DNA of 64,000 bases, taken from positions 1,860,001 through 1,924,000 of the forward strand of contig NC_049563.1 of NCBI RefSeq assembly GCF_013368755.1. Reading direction: 5' to 3'. A model generated the notes under the pieces. It did not search any database, had not been told where the DNA came from, and saw nothing but the letters and a program-made list of their open reading frames with translations. The DNA is from Talaromyces rugulosus. Taxonomy: Eukaryota > Ascomycota > Eurotiomycetes > Eurotiales > Trichocomaceae. The position numbers were made by a program, and so were the translations under genes. Positions 35,312 to 47,122 of the stretch are shown one piece after another (positions within the stretch are counted from its first letter, which is position 1; every line of letters starts with the position of its first letter).

Positions 35312-37237
35312 CTAACTGTATCTCCTTTGCAAGTTAATCCCAAGCGTGGTGGTGGGCACCGCAGCCACCCATTCCAGGCGTGGTGGAAGTGTAGCTTCAG
35401 TATCGGCGCTTATAAATGAGTATTCTCCTGGTTTCAGACAATAATTTTTTAAAACCTGACTGACGGATAAATATAGCTCTAGGTAGGAAAAGCTGTCTTC
35501 TGTTAGACCTTGTTCTTGGGAATTTCTTGAGAAACTTACTGTATTCCGATGCATGTCGACGGCCCCTTGGAGAAGGGGATATAGTAATCATCTCGCAGAG
35601 AATTCAATGGGTCTGTCTTGTCGGTGAGCCATCGACTGGGACGGTAGGACATTGGGTCCAGAAAGGCGATCTCGTCTCGAAGGTACCAGATAGGAGAGCT
35701 CGAAACAATAGTCTTGTTTATTAGCTTATAACTCAATTTTGACTCTACATAAGAACATACCCCTCCTGGAAGAAACTTCCCTGCTAGCCTCGTTCCTTCA
35801 CGAGGCACAACCCTAGGCAACATAGCTGCAGCGGCGCCTGTCCATCTGATACCTTCCTTGACACAAGCCACCAATCTCGGTATGGCCTCGAGTTGTGCCA
35901 TATCAGTTGGCCATTCTGCAGTTGCAAGATCGGAGGCCAGTTCTTCTTGAAAGGTCTGGTTTAGCGATAATGCCCAAAGGATATGGGCTAATGTAGCAGA
36001 GGTCGTGTCTGTGCCCGGCCCCAGCATTTCCTTTGCCTCGGAAACAGCCGCTTGGAATGGCATTTGCCCTCTGATCATTGTGTTTATAAATGATGTTTCT
36101 ACCTTTTTTCCATTTTCGGTCCTTCTGGAATGTTCATCTGTCCACTAAAATAAGTCAGTAGATAATATGCAAAACGAGTAGTGTAGTAATACCTGGTCAA
36201 ACTGTTTGGTTACAGAAGTTGAGCGTGACTCTCGACCAAATAGTCGGAAGCAGAGTTTCTCCAGAAAGCCCCATATAGCCATCGCTCTTGGGAAGTTCAC
36301 GCTCTATTCCATTCAGCGATGAAACCGACTGGCAAAAAGGCCATTACTCACTATAGGCATCGTGCAAGATTTCATGTCATTGTTATGAATGATATCAAGT
36401 AACTCTCTTGACCTTTGGAGAGAGTCAATAGCCCCGATTGTAGTTCCAAAAGCAAATCGAGCTATTCATATCAATTAATGTCAGAATACTTGGATATTGA
36501 CGAATGCGTATACAAAAACTCACAGACGATATCAGCTTCCAGAGCTCGGCATGTTGGAATCAAATCAATCCGCCCTTTCTGGTTCAATTGATACATAATA
36601 TGCGAAAACTTTGATATTTCTTCAAGCATCATTGACGTCAAAGCAGGTACCTTGCTTCTATTGAAAACAACTCCCATGTTTCGACGGCGATGTGCATGGT
36701 CTTTAGGATCCCTAATAGATTGTCAGAGCACTACATTCAATGTTGATTCCTTGCAACCGACATACGTAATTGAAAACAAAGCAGGATATCCGTCTTGCAC
36801 AAACTGACTATAGACCTGTGGATCCTTTACAAAGGCACTCCCAGGAGCATGGATAGCCTTGTATATCTCCAATGAGTAGAATGATACATGGGTAGGCCCT
36901 ATTCTCACTAGGGGACCTGATCATAGTCAAATTTCCGTACGGTTTCTGTTGTTTTTTTTTGGTTTTTTTTTCTCTAAATTCAGGAACGCACCAAACTTTT
37001 TATGTAACTCTGGTAGCTTTAGTGTAATTTTTCCATTGTGTTCTGTGAGAAACTTCCATGCAAGCGACGATAATGGTGAGAGGAAACTAGCATTAGGAAT
37101 GGCAGATAGGGGTGAAAGGAGGTACGTGTATGCAACCTGTTTAGTTAGTTCATTGTACCAGTTATTCGAGGAATAATTAATACCCATAGAATAATCCAAA
37201 GCAATATAGAAAAGCCAGTCACGATAAGATAATTCAT
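35312..37237 (-). CDS. Cytochrome P450 monooxygenase with altered heme loop
   Basis: Nine exons (37237-37184, 37136-36992, 36916-36766, 36711-36524, 36461-36352, 36303-36193, 36144-35761, 35712-35540, 35492-35312) give 498 residues. The first exon supplies a membrane anchor (MNYLIVTGFSILLWIILW) that runs in frame into VAYTYLLSPLSAIPNASFL. The N-terminal body has GPLVRIGPTHVSF; the oxygen-binding helix is GPGTDTTSAT. The ExxR region is KEGIRWTG, and the heme loop is FSKGPSTCIG with Cys435. The Arg usually found two residues before the Cys is Ser here. The GP-L-VRIGP ... SPLS style resembles fungal pisatin-demethylase/benzoate-hydroxylase-like P450s. All splice junctions keep frame, so the gene looks intact; the substrate is unknown. 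Confidence 0.9.
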
Positions 37238-37786
37238 TCTTCACGTGTGTCTGAAAGGTCTCTCTGGGCCCCGGAAGTCCGTTGATTTGCGAGGAGACTC
37301 AATAAAACAAGAGAAACTGCAGGGGGAATATCGATTGGCATATCTAGGTACAGTAATAATATGCCCTCTTTAAGAAGCATTTCTGCCGCGTAATCTAGTC
37401 AATCTAATTCCACGAGATAGTGTTAAATTCTCGCTAGCGAGTCACGTCATCGTTCCCACTAAACTCGCTGTATGGCGCCATATTCTAAGACACTAAATAA
37501 GGTCGTTTTCTTGTCAAGGCCAATTATATTGATGCTATAATCAAAATATTATAAGAACTTTAAGACAGTCGACTCGTTTGCGGGGAAAGTCTAGGTGACG
37601 GTGCTAGTAGACGCGGCAGGATTAACTTGGTATAAATGGCGTGACGTGAATTATAGGTGTACCAACTTAATAAAACTTGATGCTTCATATTGACTTCCGG
37701 TTTATTTAGAAGCTGTCTATCCCCATCATACTCATTAACCGGTAATCCATCTCTGGCAATCCCTCCACACGTCAACGGTACAGATC
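37238..37786. promoter_or_regulatory. Bidirectional promoter: P450 / APC permease
   Basis: The 549 bases between the divergent starts of the second P450 and the permease. AT-rich; no obvious repeated element. Confidence 0.45.
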
Positions 37787-39863
37787 ATGGCAGACTACGA
37801 AGACAGCAAGGTCAATGTAGAGAACGAGACACAAAAGAATGATGAAATTACTCTTGTACTACTGCATATACACATTTAAACTATGGACATAATTTTCTAA
37901 TGCGCATATTTAGGAGAGGCTTGGTTACAAACAAGTACGTTGCCATGTTTACATAACGGATCTTGGCGGTTAATCAGTCCTTGAAAAATAGGTGCTCCAT
38001 CGCTCATATTCACTCTTTGAAAATTTCTCGACCTCCTTTGGTGAGTCCATTAGTGGGATTATTCTTTCAGATCTAATGAGAAATAGCTGCTCTTTACTTC
38101 GTTGGTGGCGTGCGAGTAACCTTCTCGACCGGCATTGCTGCAGGAGGTCCTCTCGCCTACTGGTAAGAGCGTCACGATTTATACTCTATTCCTAGAATAA
38201 CTTTGTTTTTAGGACGAGCTATATTATCACCTGCTTTTTCACATTCATTACTGCTGCAGTGATTGCAGAGGCTTGTTCTGCATCCCCATCTGCAGGCTCT
38301 ATTTACTTGTGGGCAGCGGAAGCTGGTGGTCGTCGATTTGGGCGCCTCTTCGGCTTTATCGTGGCTTGGTGGAGTACGACAGCATGGACTACTTTTTGTG
38401 CCAGTATGATTTCTTCCTCAAACCACGTTCATACTGATGTTGACTGGTGAGATCAAGGTAATACGCAATCCGCAGTAAACTACATGCTTTCAGTGAGTAC
38501 AGCCACACACTATCTAACCTCGCCTTCCATACAAGTTGAATTAATAGACTATAGGAGCTGGTGGTATTTAATGTGGACTTTCCCACCGACACATCCAACA
38601 TTCGATTTCGCGCTCTCCAATGGATATGCACCGAAGTCCTACTCGGCCTCGCGGCGCTTATGAATCTTGCATCTCGTATGACCCCCTATATCTGTGGCCA
38701 GTGACGACACTAATAATCATAGCTCGTGTATTTCGCTACATTTTCTGGCTTTCTACAGGAGCCGTGTTTCTCGACTTTGTCCTCAACCTTGTATGGCTTC
38801 CGATAGGAGCCCACGAAACTTATGGACTTCGTACAGCCGAGCAAGCATTCATGACCACATATAACGGCACTGGAGCTCCGGCTGGGTGGAATTGGTGTCT
38901 TTCATATCTGGCTACAGCAGGTATTCTAATCGGCTTCGATGCATCCGGTCATGTTGCCGAAGAAACCAAAAATGCGTCTTTGAATGCAGCAAAGGGGATT
39001 TTTTGGAGTACAGTTATCAGCGGCATCTTAGGGTTCAGTGCCGTGATTCTGTTCTTATTTGCATCAGTAAGATACAATCATTATATCTTTCGTCCAATGG
39101 CTAAAACCATATGTATTCGTGACAGCCTCCCATTGATCTACTGTTTTCTTATGACGCTCCCCAACCATTCGTACCTCTTTATGCTGCGGCCTTGGGTCGA
39201 GGAGGGCATGTTGTCATGAACATTCTCTCTGTTGTGGCACTATGGTTGGTAAGTTGTGTTTCTTGCCGACATCGATCTGCCAACCTGGTCTAATTAATAG
39301 TAGAACACCGCAATTGCCATCACCGCAGCTTCTCGTCTCGTCTTCGCCGTTGCTCGTGATGGCGTCCTCCCTCTCTCGAAATGGGCTTCTCAAGTCTCAG
39401 AGGAAGGCCAGCCTCGGAATGCCGTTGTTGTCGTCTGGGCTGTTAGCGCTCTTATTACATGCACTATCTTGCCTTCGGCGGTTGCTTTTACATCTCTGGT
39501 TTCTGCAGCAGGTGTACCTTCGGCCGCTGCATACGGGTTAATCAGTCTAGGGCGGCTGCTCGGTGATACTGACAAAGTGAAGCCGGCATGGTCTCTGGGG
39601 AGATGGAGTAAGCTATTTCAGGCTATTTCGGTGGTGTGGAATGGATGGGTCGTGGCTGTGCTCTATTCGCCTTATGAGTTTCCAGTTGATGCATCAACAT
39701 TGAATTGTAAGCTCTCACACTCACAAGAATAAAAAAAAGTTTCAACGCTAACGTTATACAAGATGCCCCGATAATTATGGCTATTGTCACAATTTTTGCC
39801 TTGTTTTCATGGTTCTTGACACCTGCTTCTATCTGGCTGCCTCTGGGTCGAGTCAGTCAATGA
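37787..39863 (+). CDS. APC-family amino acid/choline/GABA-type permease
   Basis: Eleven exons (37787-37855, 37914-37934, 37992-38040, 38087-38162, 38213-38403, 38458-38492, 38555-38675, 38723-39066, 39126-39248, 39304-39706, 39763-39863) give 510 residues. Family segments: GRLGYKQVLHRSYSLFENF, ALYFVGGVRVTFSTGIAAGG, SIYLWAAEAGGRRFGR, IGFDASGHVAEETKNAS and RDGVLPLSKWASQVSE. These match the fungal Uga4/Hnm1-like group with about 12 membrane spans in the plasma membrane. Substrates in that group are amino acids, GABA, choline or other amines. Several exons are very short (21, 35 and 49 bases), but every junction keeps frame and restores conserved sequence. Its place in the cluster suggests uptake of a nitrogenous or aromatic amine precursor; this is a guess from context. 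Confidence 0.92.
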
Positions 39864-40131
39864 TTCATTCTCTTTCAAAGAATAATCGATACAAATTAAC
39901 TTGGTAATTTTAGTCTGTTAGTTAACAAATAAGTCCTGGATATCAATTTATTTTGGTAGTAATACCTCTATACATATTATCTACCTATACAGACAGACCA
40001 TTGCAACGAAATATTGACCACACGACCACTTCAAACATTGGCATAAACATTTGAATATACACGTACTAGAGAACGTATCGACTGTGAGAAGTCAGCTATA
40101 AAATAACCCCAATGGAACAACCGGAAAATAC

Positions 40132-42181
40132 CTACAACGTCAAGTTTTCTCTATCTGTCAAATCAAGTTGATTATTGTCCACCACCTGAGTGACCTTGGT
40201 ACCGTTGTCGCTAAGTGTCTCAACAAGCCCATCATCCCGCACTTGATTATCTTCTACAAGTCTGTCGCGGCGCTTGTTTTCTCTTTGGAGAAGGATCCTC
40301 AGGGCTACTATGCAGATCGAAGGCAGGATTGCAGCGACCTAGAAACTGTGAGTTTGCAACATTGAGACACTAAAAAAGGTCTTGACACTTACCACGAGTA
40401 AAATAATCCAAGTGGGTCGATATCGTGGCTAGAGTATGTGAATTAGCGCTTGGGATTATAAAAGCGAGGGCTGGTACGTACTTTCCATTGCGGTTGGAAG
40501 AGCTGGGGTGATATAATATTGCCCAGTCCATATCCAATATGGTACAGTGCAATAACAGTAGTCTTTTTTGTATGGCCAGCCGATGCATTAGCAGCCCAGA
40601 TCATCACAACTGCATATGCAATCCCAGTGGTTGACCGGAGCCATATGCCAACAATCAGACCCCAACGATTTGACCACGGAAGACCTTGGGAAGATCAATA
40701 TGTGCAAATAATGAATTTATTTGCAGAGGCCAATGGACTTACTTAAGAGAAGTATACTCGAGAGTGCTCCGGGTATATACGAAGCAAGTGATATCCAGGC
40801 TCGACAGTTCTTTTTTGGAGTCAGTAACAACGATCAAGTTTATCCAAATTTATCAGCAAACCATGAACTTACTCTAGTCTTGTACAAGACCAATGCCGCA
40901 GAAATAAGACACACAAAGGAGACAGCTCCAGTCACTGTGCCAAGGAGGGTTGTTTGTAGAACCGAAAACCCGAATGAGTTTATAATCAACGAATATTGAT
41001 TTGTGAGCCCATTGGCCATTTCTTGAGACCAGGCATGGAGGAAGAATAGCCACGTTTTGGTGTCTTTAAGCGCCTCGACAAATCTGTAACTCTAGTCAGT
41101 TTTCGTTTTGTTTCCGTGTATCTTTCGCAAGGCGACTTACTGGTATTTCTTAAATGTCTTTTGCTCAATGCCAGAATGGTTCTGTTTTATCCTCAGAACC
41201 GCTTGTGCCCGCTCCTCATATGTCAGGAATTTGGCATGTAAAGGGCTATCCGGGAACAAAAAATAGACAAAAACACCAAATATGACTGTGATAGTGCCGG
41301 TAATAACTGCAAACTATCAGCATTTACTTCAAAAGGGAGAAGGAAAAGAAGGAGGAAAACCAACCCATAAACCACCTCCAAGGAGCAAATCCATCGGTAT
41401 CAATCCAAAGCACACCGTAGGACAGCAAGCCCGATGTTATAGGACTTGCATTCCCGATTGACCACATTATCGGCATCATGACAGCTTGTTCTTGGTAGGT
41501 GAAAAACATCGACATGGAGAGAAGAAAGGCCGGGACGATGCAGGCTTCGGACAATCCAAGCAAAAATCGAACCACAAACAGAGAGGCGAAGTTATTACAA
41601 GGAATATGGAGAAGCGTAATTCCGCCCCTACAAGGTGTATTAGCAGATGTATTAGCAGAAACCACTGGCATAAAACACTAACCATATTACCAGATTGCCA
41701 GCCAACCACTTGGCTACCGGGAACTTCTGCAAAGCCCAGTTTTGCGGCCATTCTGCTAGGAGATAACCAAAGTAGAAAATAGAAGACAGCCAGTTATACT
41801 GAACTGAATTGAGGTGAGCGTCAGTCATGAAACCGAGAATCGCCGAGTTGCCCAGCTTGAATCTCAATTAGCCCACCGACACAGCATATCAATTGATAGA
41901 ATGTTTTGCGCAACATTGAAGATAATGTAGAAACTCACCGTTTGTTTATCAACATACATCAGATGATATCCAATGCACAAAAAAGGCAAAATCCGCCATA
42001 GGCATTTGTTTCGGATTCGCCGTGCTTCTTCCGGCGTTGGGTCTGTTACTTGGAGTTTTTGAAAGAGCTTATAACTCTCATCAGCAAAGCGATCGGAGAG
42101 AACGTGTAAATCGTCGCCATTATTCTCAACCCCCAAAGGCGTGGTGGTTGTTTCCGACCCGACTTTCTGGATTCGCGACAT
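40132..42181 (-). CDS. MFS transporter, allantoate permease/ACS (Dal5-like) type
   Basis: Nine exons (42181-41939, 41855-41683, 41627-41365, 41306-41141, 41083-40873, 40809-40743, 40684-40482, 40428-40393, 40338-40132) give 522 residues. Family marks: RRIRNKCLWRILPFLCIGY, YVDKQTLGNSAILGF, FYFGYLLAEWPQNWALQKFP, RFLLGLSEACIVPAFLL, PWRWFM, FPDSPLHAKFLTYEERAQAV and TGHTKK-like AGHTKKTTV. These are typical of the anion:cation symporter family, which carries allantoate, nicotinate, pantothenate, phthalate and similar carboxylates. The hydrophilic C-terminal tail of about 55 residues is rich in Asp/Asn. Convergent with the APC permease and divergent from the flavin hydroxylase at 42763. A carrier for an aromatic acid would suit the neighbours; this is inference. 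Confidence 0.93.
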
Positions 42182-42762
42182 GGTGAACAACAGTGAAAGT
42201 GGTTTATGGTTGACGATTACTGAAAACGGGCATTATTCTCCCCAATATACTGCTTTAAAAAAACTCCTGCTTCGTAATCAGGGTATAATATATCGCCTTT
42301 TTTCCTTTTTCTTTTTTTTTTGGAGCGGGGTCGGCGTTTGTATGTTTCGTGTTACGCAATTCTGTCGGATGGTATAGTACATAATAATATATGGTCAAAC
42401 CCCGAATTTAATCTTCTAAATACATGTAGACAGAAACTAGCAAAGTCTCCATATTGTGAAGCTAGATCATCTCTGCCAGTGGGAGCTGATAGCCATGCCG
42501 TGGCGTCAATATGGTGCTGGTGACGTGCTCGTCCTCTATAGTCTCTCGGTGGTTGTCCGATATGCAGATTAACCCCTCATAAGCTGCAGGATGATAAAAT
42601 AACAGCTATGATAGTTCCACGTGGTTTGTACTTCTTTTTTTTCTTTTAATTGTATGAATATTTCTTTTCCCGTGGTAAACCGATAAATCCGTGATATTAT
42701 CCTAACGTATCAAATAAAGCTGTGGATGTTCTCAGGATAATCAAAAAAAAAAAAAAAAAAAA
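42182..42762. promoter_or_regulatory. Bidirectional promoter: MFS transporter / flavin hydroxylase, with A-tract
   Basis: 581 bases between divergent starts. It ends in an unbroken A run (42743-42763) whose last base is the A of the flavin hydroxylase ATG. Confidence 0.55.
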
Positions 42763-44396
42763 ATGTCAGACAACAATCCCAAGCTCCGAGTCCTGATTGC
42801 AGGAGCCGGTATCGCCGGCCTCGCAACGGCGATAGCAATCAGTCGCATCTCAGATATTCCAGGCGGCGTGGATATACAGCTCTACGAACAGGCTCCTGAG
42901 CTGACTGAAATCGGAGCCAGCATTGCACTAAGCCCTAATGTGAGTCAAGTTATATTCTATCTGAATACTGCAACTACTTGGATTGTATTGGGAAACTGAC
43001 TTTGCAATCTTACCCAGGGCATGCGCACGCTGGAAAGACTCGGGGTACACAATGCTCTCTCGGATGAGGTTGGCTACAGAGGTCCAAGTGGAATACCCCA
43101 AATATTTCGGTATGAATATGGCCATCATATGAACTTTCAGTCAAAGCTAATCGCTTTGTTCTTTTTCAAGGCATTGGAAATCAAACCAGGTTCTCAGTGT
43201 CGACACGCACACCAACGTGCCTAATCCTCGGCACCATACCACGCGCTTTCACAGAGGGCATTTGCATGCTGCTTTGCAAGAGCACGTACCGAGAGACTCG
43301 ATACACCTGGGCAAAAAGGTGGCGCGTGCAGCTGCCACCGAAGATGGTGTCACGCTCTATTTTGAGGATGGGACAGAGGCTCATGGAGACTTGCTGATTG
43401 GGGCTGATGGTATCAAGTCGGTTAGTACAGAAGCATTATTTAACAAAAAGAAGGGGTTTAACTGCTTCAACAGAAAACAAGGCAATCCTTTATCCCAGAA
43501 TACAAATTGAGATTCACCGGCAAAGTCTTTGCGAGATCCACGTTTGATGCGTCTTTGGTTGAAGGCAAAATCCCAGAATTGCCCATTGATTCCATGCATT
43601 GGGTATGTTCATCTTTCTAGCATATAACCACTGGAAGCTAACAGCTATTTAGTGGGGACCAAAGGATAATTTCTTTGCATCGAGACTGGGTATGTCTTAT
43701 CCCTTCGTGTCTTGGTAGTATGTTTTTTTAACAAACCGCAGGCAAGAACCAGTACACCACAGTCGGTGCCTATGAAGACGGACGTACCACCGAGGAACTA
43801 GAAAAAGAAGTAGACTGGAACCAGCCCGGCAACGTGGAGAGACTACGAGAGAAGTACAGCGTAGGTGCAACCCAGCTATAAAGTCATCCTCCAGCTAACG
43901 AACCACTCAGAACTGGAGCCCCGTAGTGAAAGCACTGGCCGAAGCAACACCGTACTCTCGCCTATACCCCAATTATGCCGGCGATGCGCTTCAGACATGG
44001 ATTCTCTCGCCACGGGTAACCCTCGTCGGCGACGCTGCGCATACTCATGGTGGTGCATTTGCTGCGGGGGGGTCTCTGGCCCTCGATGACGCTTTTGCCC
44101 TAGGTCTCGCTCTCAAACATACATTTTTTTCTTTGAGTGGTACCTCCTCGTCGATAAAGAAAGCTCTAGAAATTTACGACCAGACCAGACGACCACACAC
44201 TGGCAGGTTGCTGGCGATTGTGCATGGACTTGTCAATAAAAAGGCAGAGGAGTTACAATCGCCTGAGGAAGAAGATGTGGCACTTGTTGCTAGAATAAAA
44301 AATAGACCAGATACCGAATGGTTATCAGAACACGAGGTGGTGGAGGCATTTCAGCGTGTTGTTGAAGGTCTTGAGAGCAGGGAGAATAAGTTATGA
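42763..44396 (+). CDS. FAD-dependent monooxygenase, salicylate/hydroxybenzoate hydroxylase-like
   Basis: Seven exons (42763-42939, 43018-43109, 43171-43420, 43474-43602, 43653-43689, 43742-43860, 43911-44396) give 429 residues, normal for class A aromatic hydroxylases. The nucleotide loop is VLIAGAGIAGLATAIA (residues 10-25), the DG motif LLIGADGIKS closes exon 3, and the GD motif is VTLVGDAAHTHGG. GASIALSPNGMRTLERLG joins across intron 1 as in salicylate hydroxylases. Such enzymes hydroxylate, sometimes with decarboxylation, hydroxybenzoates to catechols or hydroquinones using NAD(P)H. This could feed the ring-cleavage enzymes at 30295. It is the last accessory gene before the conserved block. 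Confidence 0.92.
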
Positions 44397-44677
44397 TCTG
44401 ATAACATGGAATAGATAGCATAGACATGAAATATATATATATATATTTTTTTTCAATTGTTTTTCAAGAAATTTTTATAGATCAAAATGCCAAGCCATGC
44501 TGAGTCATCCATCAAACCCGCCTACATGTGATCTCAAACTTTCAGAAATCCAGATCCAACTCGCGACAAAGCAAAGCGACAGCTTCTAATTCCGCCAATG
44601 GTTCCATCACGAACCAAGTAACTCCTCTTTGATCTTTTCGAGTTTCCGCGGCTGGCGCTCTCCAACGCCGATCGACA

Positions 44678-46081
44678 ATGCCGCCGCCCTTTCCATCTGC
44701 GCATCGCGGCATGACCGCAAATCCGCTAAAGCCAGTCAAACGATATCGCCCGGGCAAAGCGCTTGTTGAAGAGGAGCATTCTTCAGAGGAAGAATCCGAC
44801 GATGAGGAACAGATTGCACAGGAAGAAGAACGGCGGAAACAGGAAGAGGCGGCAAAACGTCGCCAAAGACCTCCACCGAAAGCGTCTTCTTTTCCGAGGG
44901 GTGGAGGAGGAGGAGCGGGCAAGATTACAAAGGGTGTTCGGAATGTTCAAATAGAAGAAGAAGAGGATGATGATGATGAAGGGTTTGTTACAGAGGAGGA
45001 GGATGAAGAACCGACACCGGCCGCCGTCGCAAAGCCAACAGCAATTACACAAGAACCCGCCATTCCAGCTCCTGCAGAAGAATCAGAAGAAGAATCAGAA
45101 GAAGAGTCCTCCGAAGAGGAGAGTTCCGAAGACGAGCAACCAAAAAGAGTCCTTCTCCGACCTACATTCATAAAAAAGGACAAGCGGAAAGAAAACGGGC
45201 AAAACAGCGCCGACCAAGTCGCAGTTACAGATACAGCAGCCGACGCAGAGGCGCGACGAGCCCAACGACAGGAACTAGCCAACGACCTCGTGCGCGACCA
45301 GCTTGAGAAGGAAGCAGCCGCGAGGGTTGCCGGCAAGAAAGCATGGGACGAGGACGAAAACGTCGCGGCCGAGGAAGAGGCGCTGGACGACCACGACGGG
45401 CTGGACCCAGAGGCGGAGTATGCAGCGTGGAAACTACGAGAACTCAAACGAGTCAAGAGACAGCGCGAAGCGATTGAAGAAGCAGAAAAGGAGCGCGAAG
45501 AACTCGAGCGGCGGCGGAATCTCAACCCGGAAGAGCGCGAGCGCGAAGATCGAGAGTTTATCGACAAGCAAAAGGAAGAAAGAGAGGCCAGTCGCGGTCA
45601 GACGGGTTTCATGAAACGGTATTTCCACAAGGGGGCTTTCTTCCGAGACGATCTTGAAAAAGAAGGCCTGGACAAGAGGGATCTTATGGGCGCTCGGTTT
45701 GCAGACGATACCAGCCGCGAGGTCTTGCCCGAGTACATGCAGATACGCGACATGACAAAACTTGGAAAGAAAGGACGAACGAGATACAAGGACCTGCGCT
45801 CCGAAGACACGGGGCGATGGGGAGACGGGTTCAGCGATCGACCGAGACGGCCACGAGACGAGAATCTGGTCGGCATCACCGACGAACGATTTCTGCCGGA
45901 TAGCAACCGGCGAGACGAGAGCACAGGGCCAACAGGCGCCAATGCGAGCGCTGTCAGGGAACGTCGTCCGCGAGACCACAGCAGAGATAGGGACAGGCAT
46001 CGAGACGACGAGAGGGACTATCGGAAAAGAAGCCATTCGCCTGACGAGGACCGAGACAAGCGTCGTCGGGTGGAGAGTTGA
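44678..46081 (+). CDS. MFAP1-like spliceosomal protein
   Basis: A single exon codes 467 residues. The N-terminal half is highly charged and low-complexity (acidic runs, EESEEESEEESSEEE), then a long basic/acidic helical part. The C-terminal half has the microfibrillar-associated protein 1 signature: TGFMKRYFHKGAFFRDD, LMGARFADDTSREVLPEYM, KKGRTRYKDLRSEDTGRW. It ends in an RD/RS-rich tail (DHSRDRDRHRDDERDYRKR). MFAP1 is a component of the B complex of the spliceosome in the nucleus. The start is supported by the usual N-terminus MTANPLKPVKRYRPGKA; an ATG 30 bases downstream of the chosen one lies directly before it, so the true protein may be ten residues shorter. Marks the start of the conserved block. 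Confidence 0.95.
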   Translation: MPPPFPSAHRGMTANPLKPVKRYRPGKALVEEEHSSEEESDDEEQIAQEEERRKQEEAAKRRQRPPPKASSFPRGGGGGAGKITKGVRNVQIEEEEDDDDEGFVTEEEDEEPTPAAVAKPTAITQEPAIPAPAEESEEESEEESSEEESSEDEQPKRVLLRPTFIKKDKRKENGQNSADQVAVTDTAADAEARRAQRQELANDLVRDQLEKEAAARVAGKKAWDEDENVAAEEEALDDHDGLDPEAEYAAWKLRELKRVKRQREAIEEAEKEREELERRRNLNPEEREREDREFIDKQKEEREASRGQTGFMKRYFHKGAFFRDDLEKEGLDKRDLMGARFADDTSREVLPEYMQIRDMTKLGKKGRTRYKDLRSEDTGRWGDGFSDRPRRPRDENLVGITDERFLPDSNRRDESTGPTGANASAVRERRPRDHSRDRDRHRDDERDYRKRSHSPDEDRDKRRRVES

Positions 46082-46284
46082 TGTACATTAGTTAATTGGA
46101 ATATGCATTCTCGGCGTCGATACCACATGTAGATGTATTTGTTCAGTTTCATTTTAGCTGCCTTTGGAGTATCTCATTTCTCTTTAATAAGACAAAAGGA
46201 CAAGATATAAACAAGAATCCCAGATAACACGAGTCCACCCTTCGCCATAACTCCAAACCAACCCAGTCTCAGACATTATAAGAT

Positions 46285-47122
46285 TTATTTCACCCCAGCC
46301 CTCTCCAACACATTCTCTCTCTCCATAACCGAATCGCCAAAACGCACCAAAAACACCGTCCTGGCAGGCCACATCTCGGTTGCCTGGTTATGCGCAGTCA
46401 CTTTCGCCTCGAAGCCGCAGCCGTCACACACACCCTCGATAATGCCCGCGACATAAGCAGCGCAGTTGAGCATGTTCATTTCCTTGGGCACGCTGATATA
46501 CGTGTTGACGAGCGGGTCGTTGTCTGTGATCATGTACTCATTGGGCGTCTGCGGCGACACCGAGTGCTCCAGCGCATCGGCAGGACGCTGGAAGAGCAGG
46601 CGCCAGAGCGGTCCGTGGATCAGATGCAGCAGTGGCAGGATACGAAGCGGGCGGTTCGGCGGCGAGGACGAGGTCGACGAGGACGAGGAGAGGGCAGAGG
46701 AAGACGAGCTCGATACTGAGCGGTAGAAGAGGAGATCCAGCAGTCGCAGACCGAGGGGATAGCCTTGTTCGTTCAATCTTGTTCTCGTCAGTTAGCTATT
46801 CATTTGGAAGAGAGAGGAAAGAGACATACCGCTTCTCCAGGTCCTGAATCCCCGTCACCCTCCGCTGAGCATAAGTCACCATCTCAGCAAACAAAAACGC
46901 AAACGAAGCACGACTCAGATCGGCCTTTTGGCTGCGATTGAGGTGTCGGTCGTAGATGGTTTTGCGGTTCGAGGGCACGCGCAGGCCGCCCGCCGGCTGC
47001 TGCTGGATGATCTGGCTCTGGCGGGCGGATGCTGGTGGTTGTTGTTTTTCAGGTTGGTTGGGCGCTTTCTCTGTGGCAGCGCTGGCCGTGGAGATAGTGG
47101 ACTGCCGTCGAGGGGCAGCCAT
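46285..47122 (-). CDS. TRS31: TRAPP complex subunit Trs31 (TRAPPC5-like)
   Basis: Two exons (47122-46830 and 46777-46285) give 261 residues. After a disordered Gln/Ala-rich N-terminus come the Bet3-like family segments: IYDRHLNRSQKADLSRASFAF, LFAEMVTYAQRRVTGI, LNEQGYPLGLRLLDLLFYR across the intron, ILPLLHLIHGPLWRLLFQRPAD, EYMITDNDPLVNTYISVP and NCAAYVAGIIEGVCDGCGF. Trs31 is a core subunit of the TRAPP tethering complexes acting as the Ypt1 exchange factor at ER-Golgi membranes. A Ser/Pro-rich insert (VSSSSSSALSSSSSTSSS) in the middle is common in fungal homologues. Confidence 0.95.

Noticed and set aside
44947..45567. 206-residue minus-strand frame rich in Ser/Arg
   Set aside because: Mirror image of the repetitive acidic/basic codons of the MFAP1 gene; the composition is a by-product.
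45434..46036. 200-residue minus-strand frame opposite MFAP1
   Set aside because: Antisense shadow of a well-supported single-exon gene with no family match.
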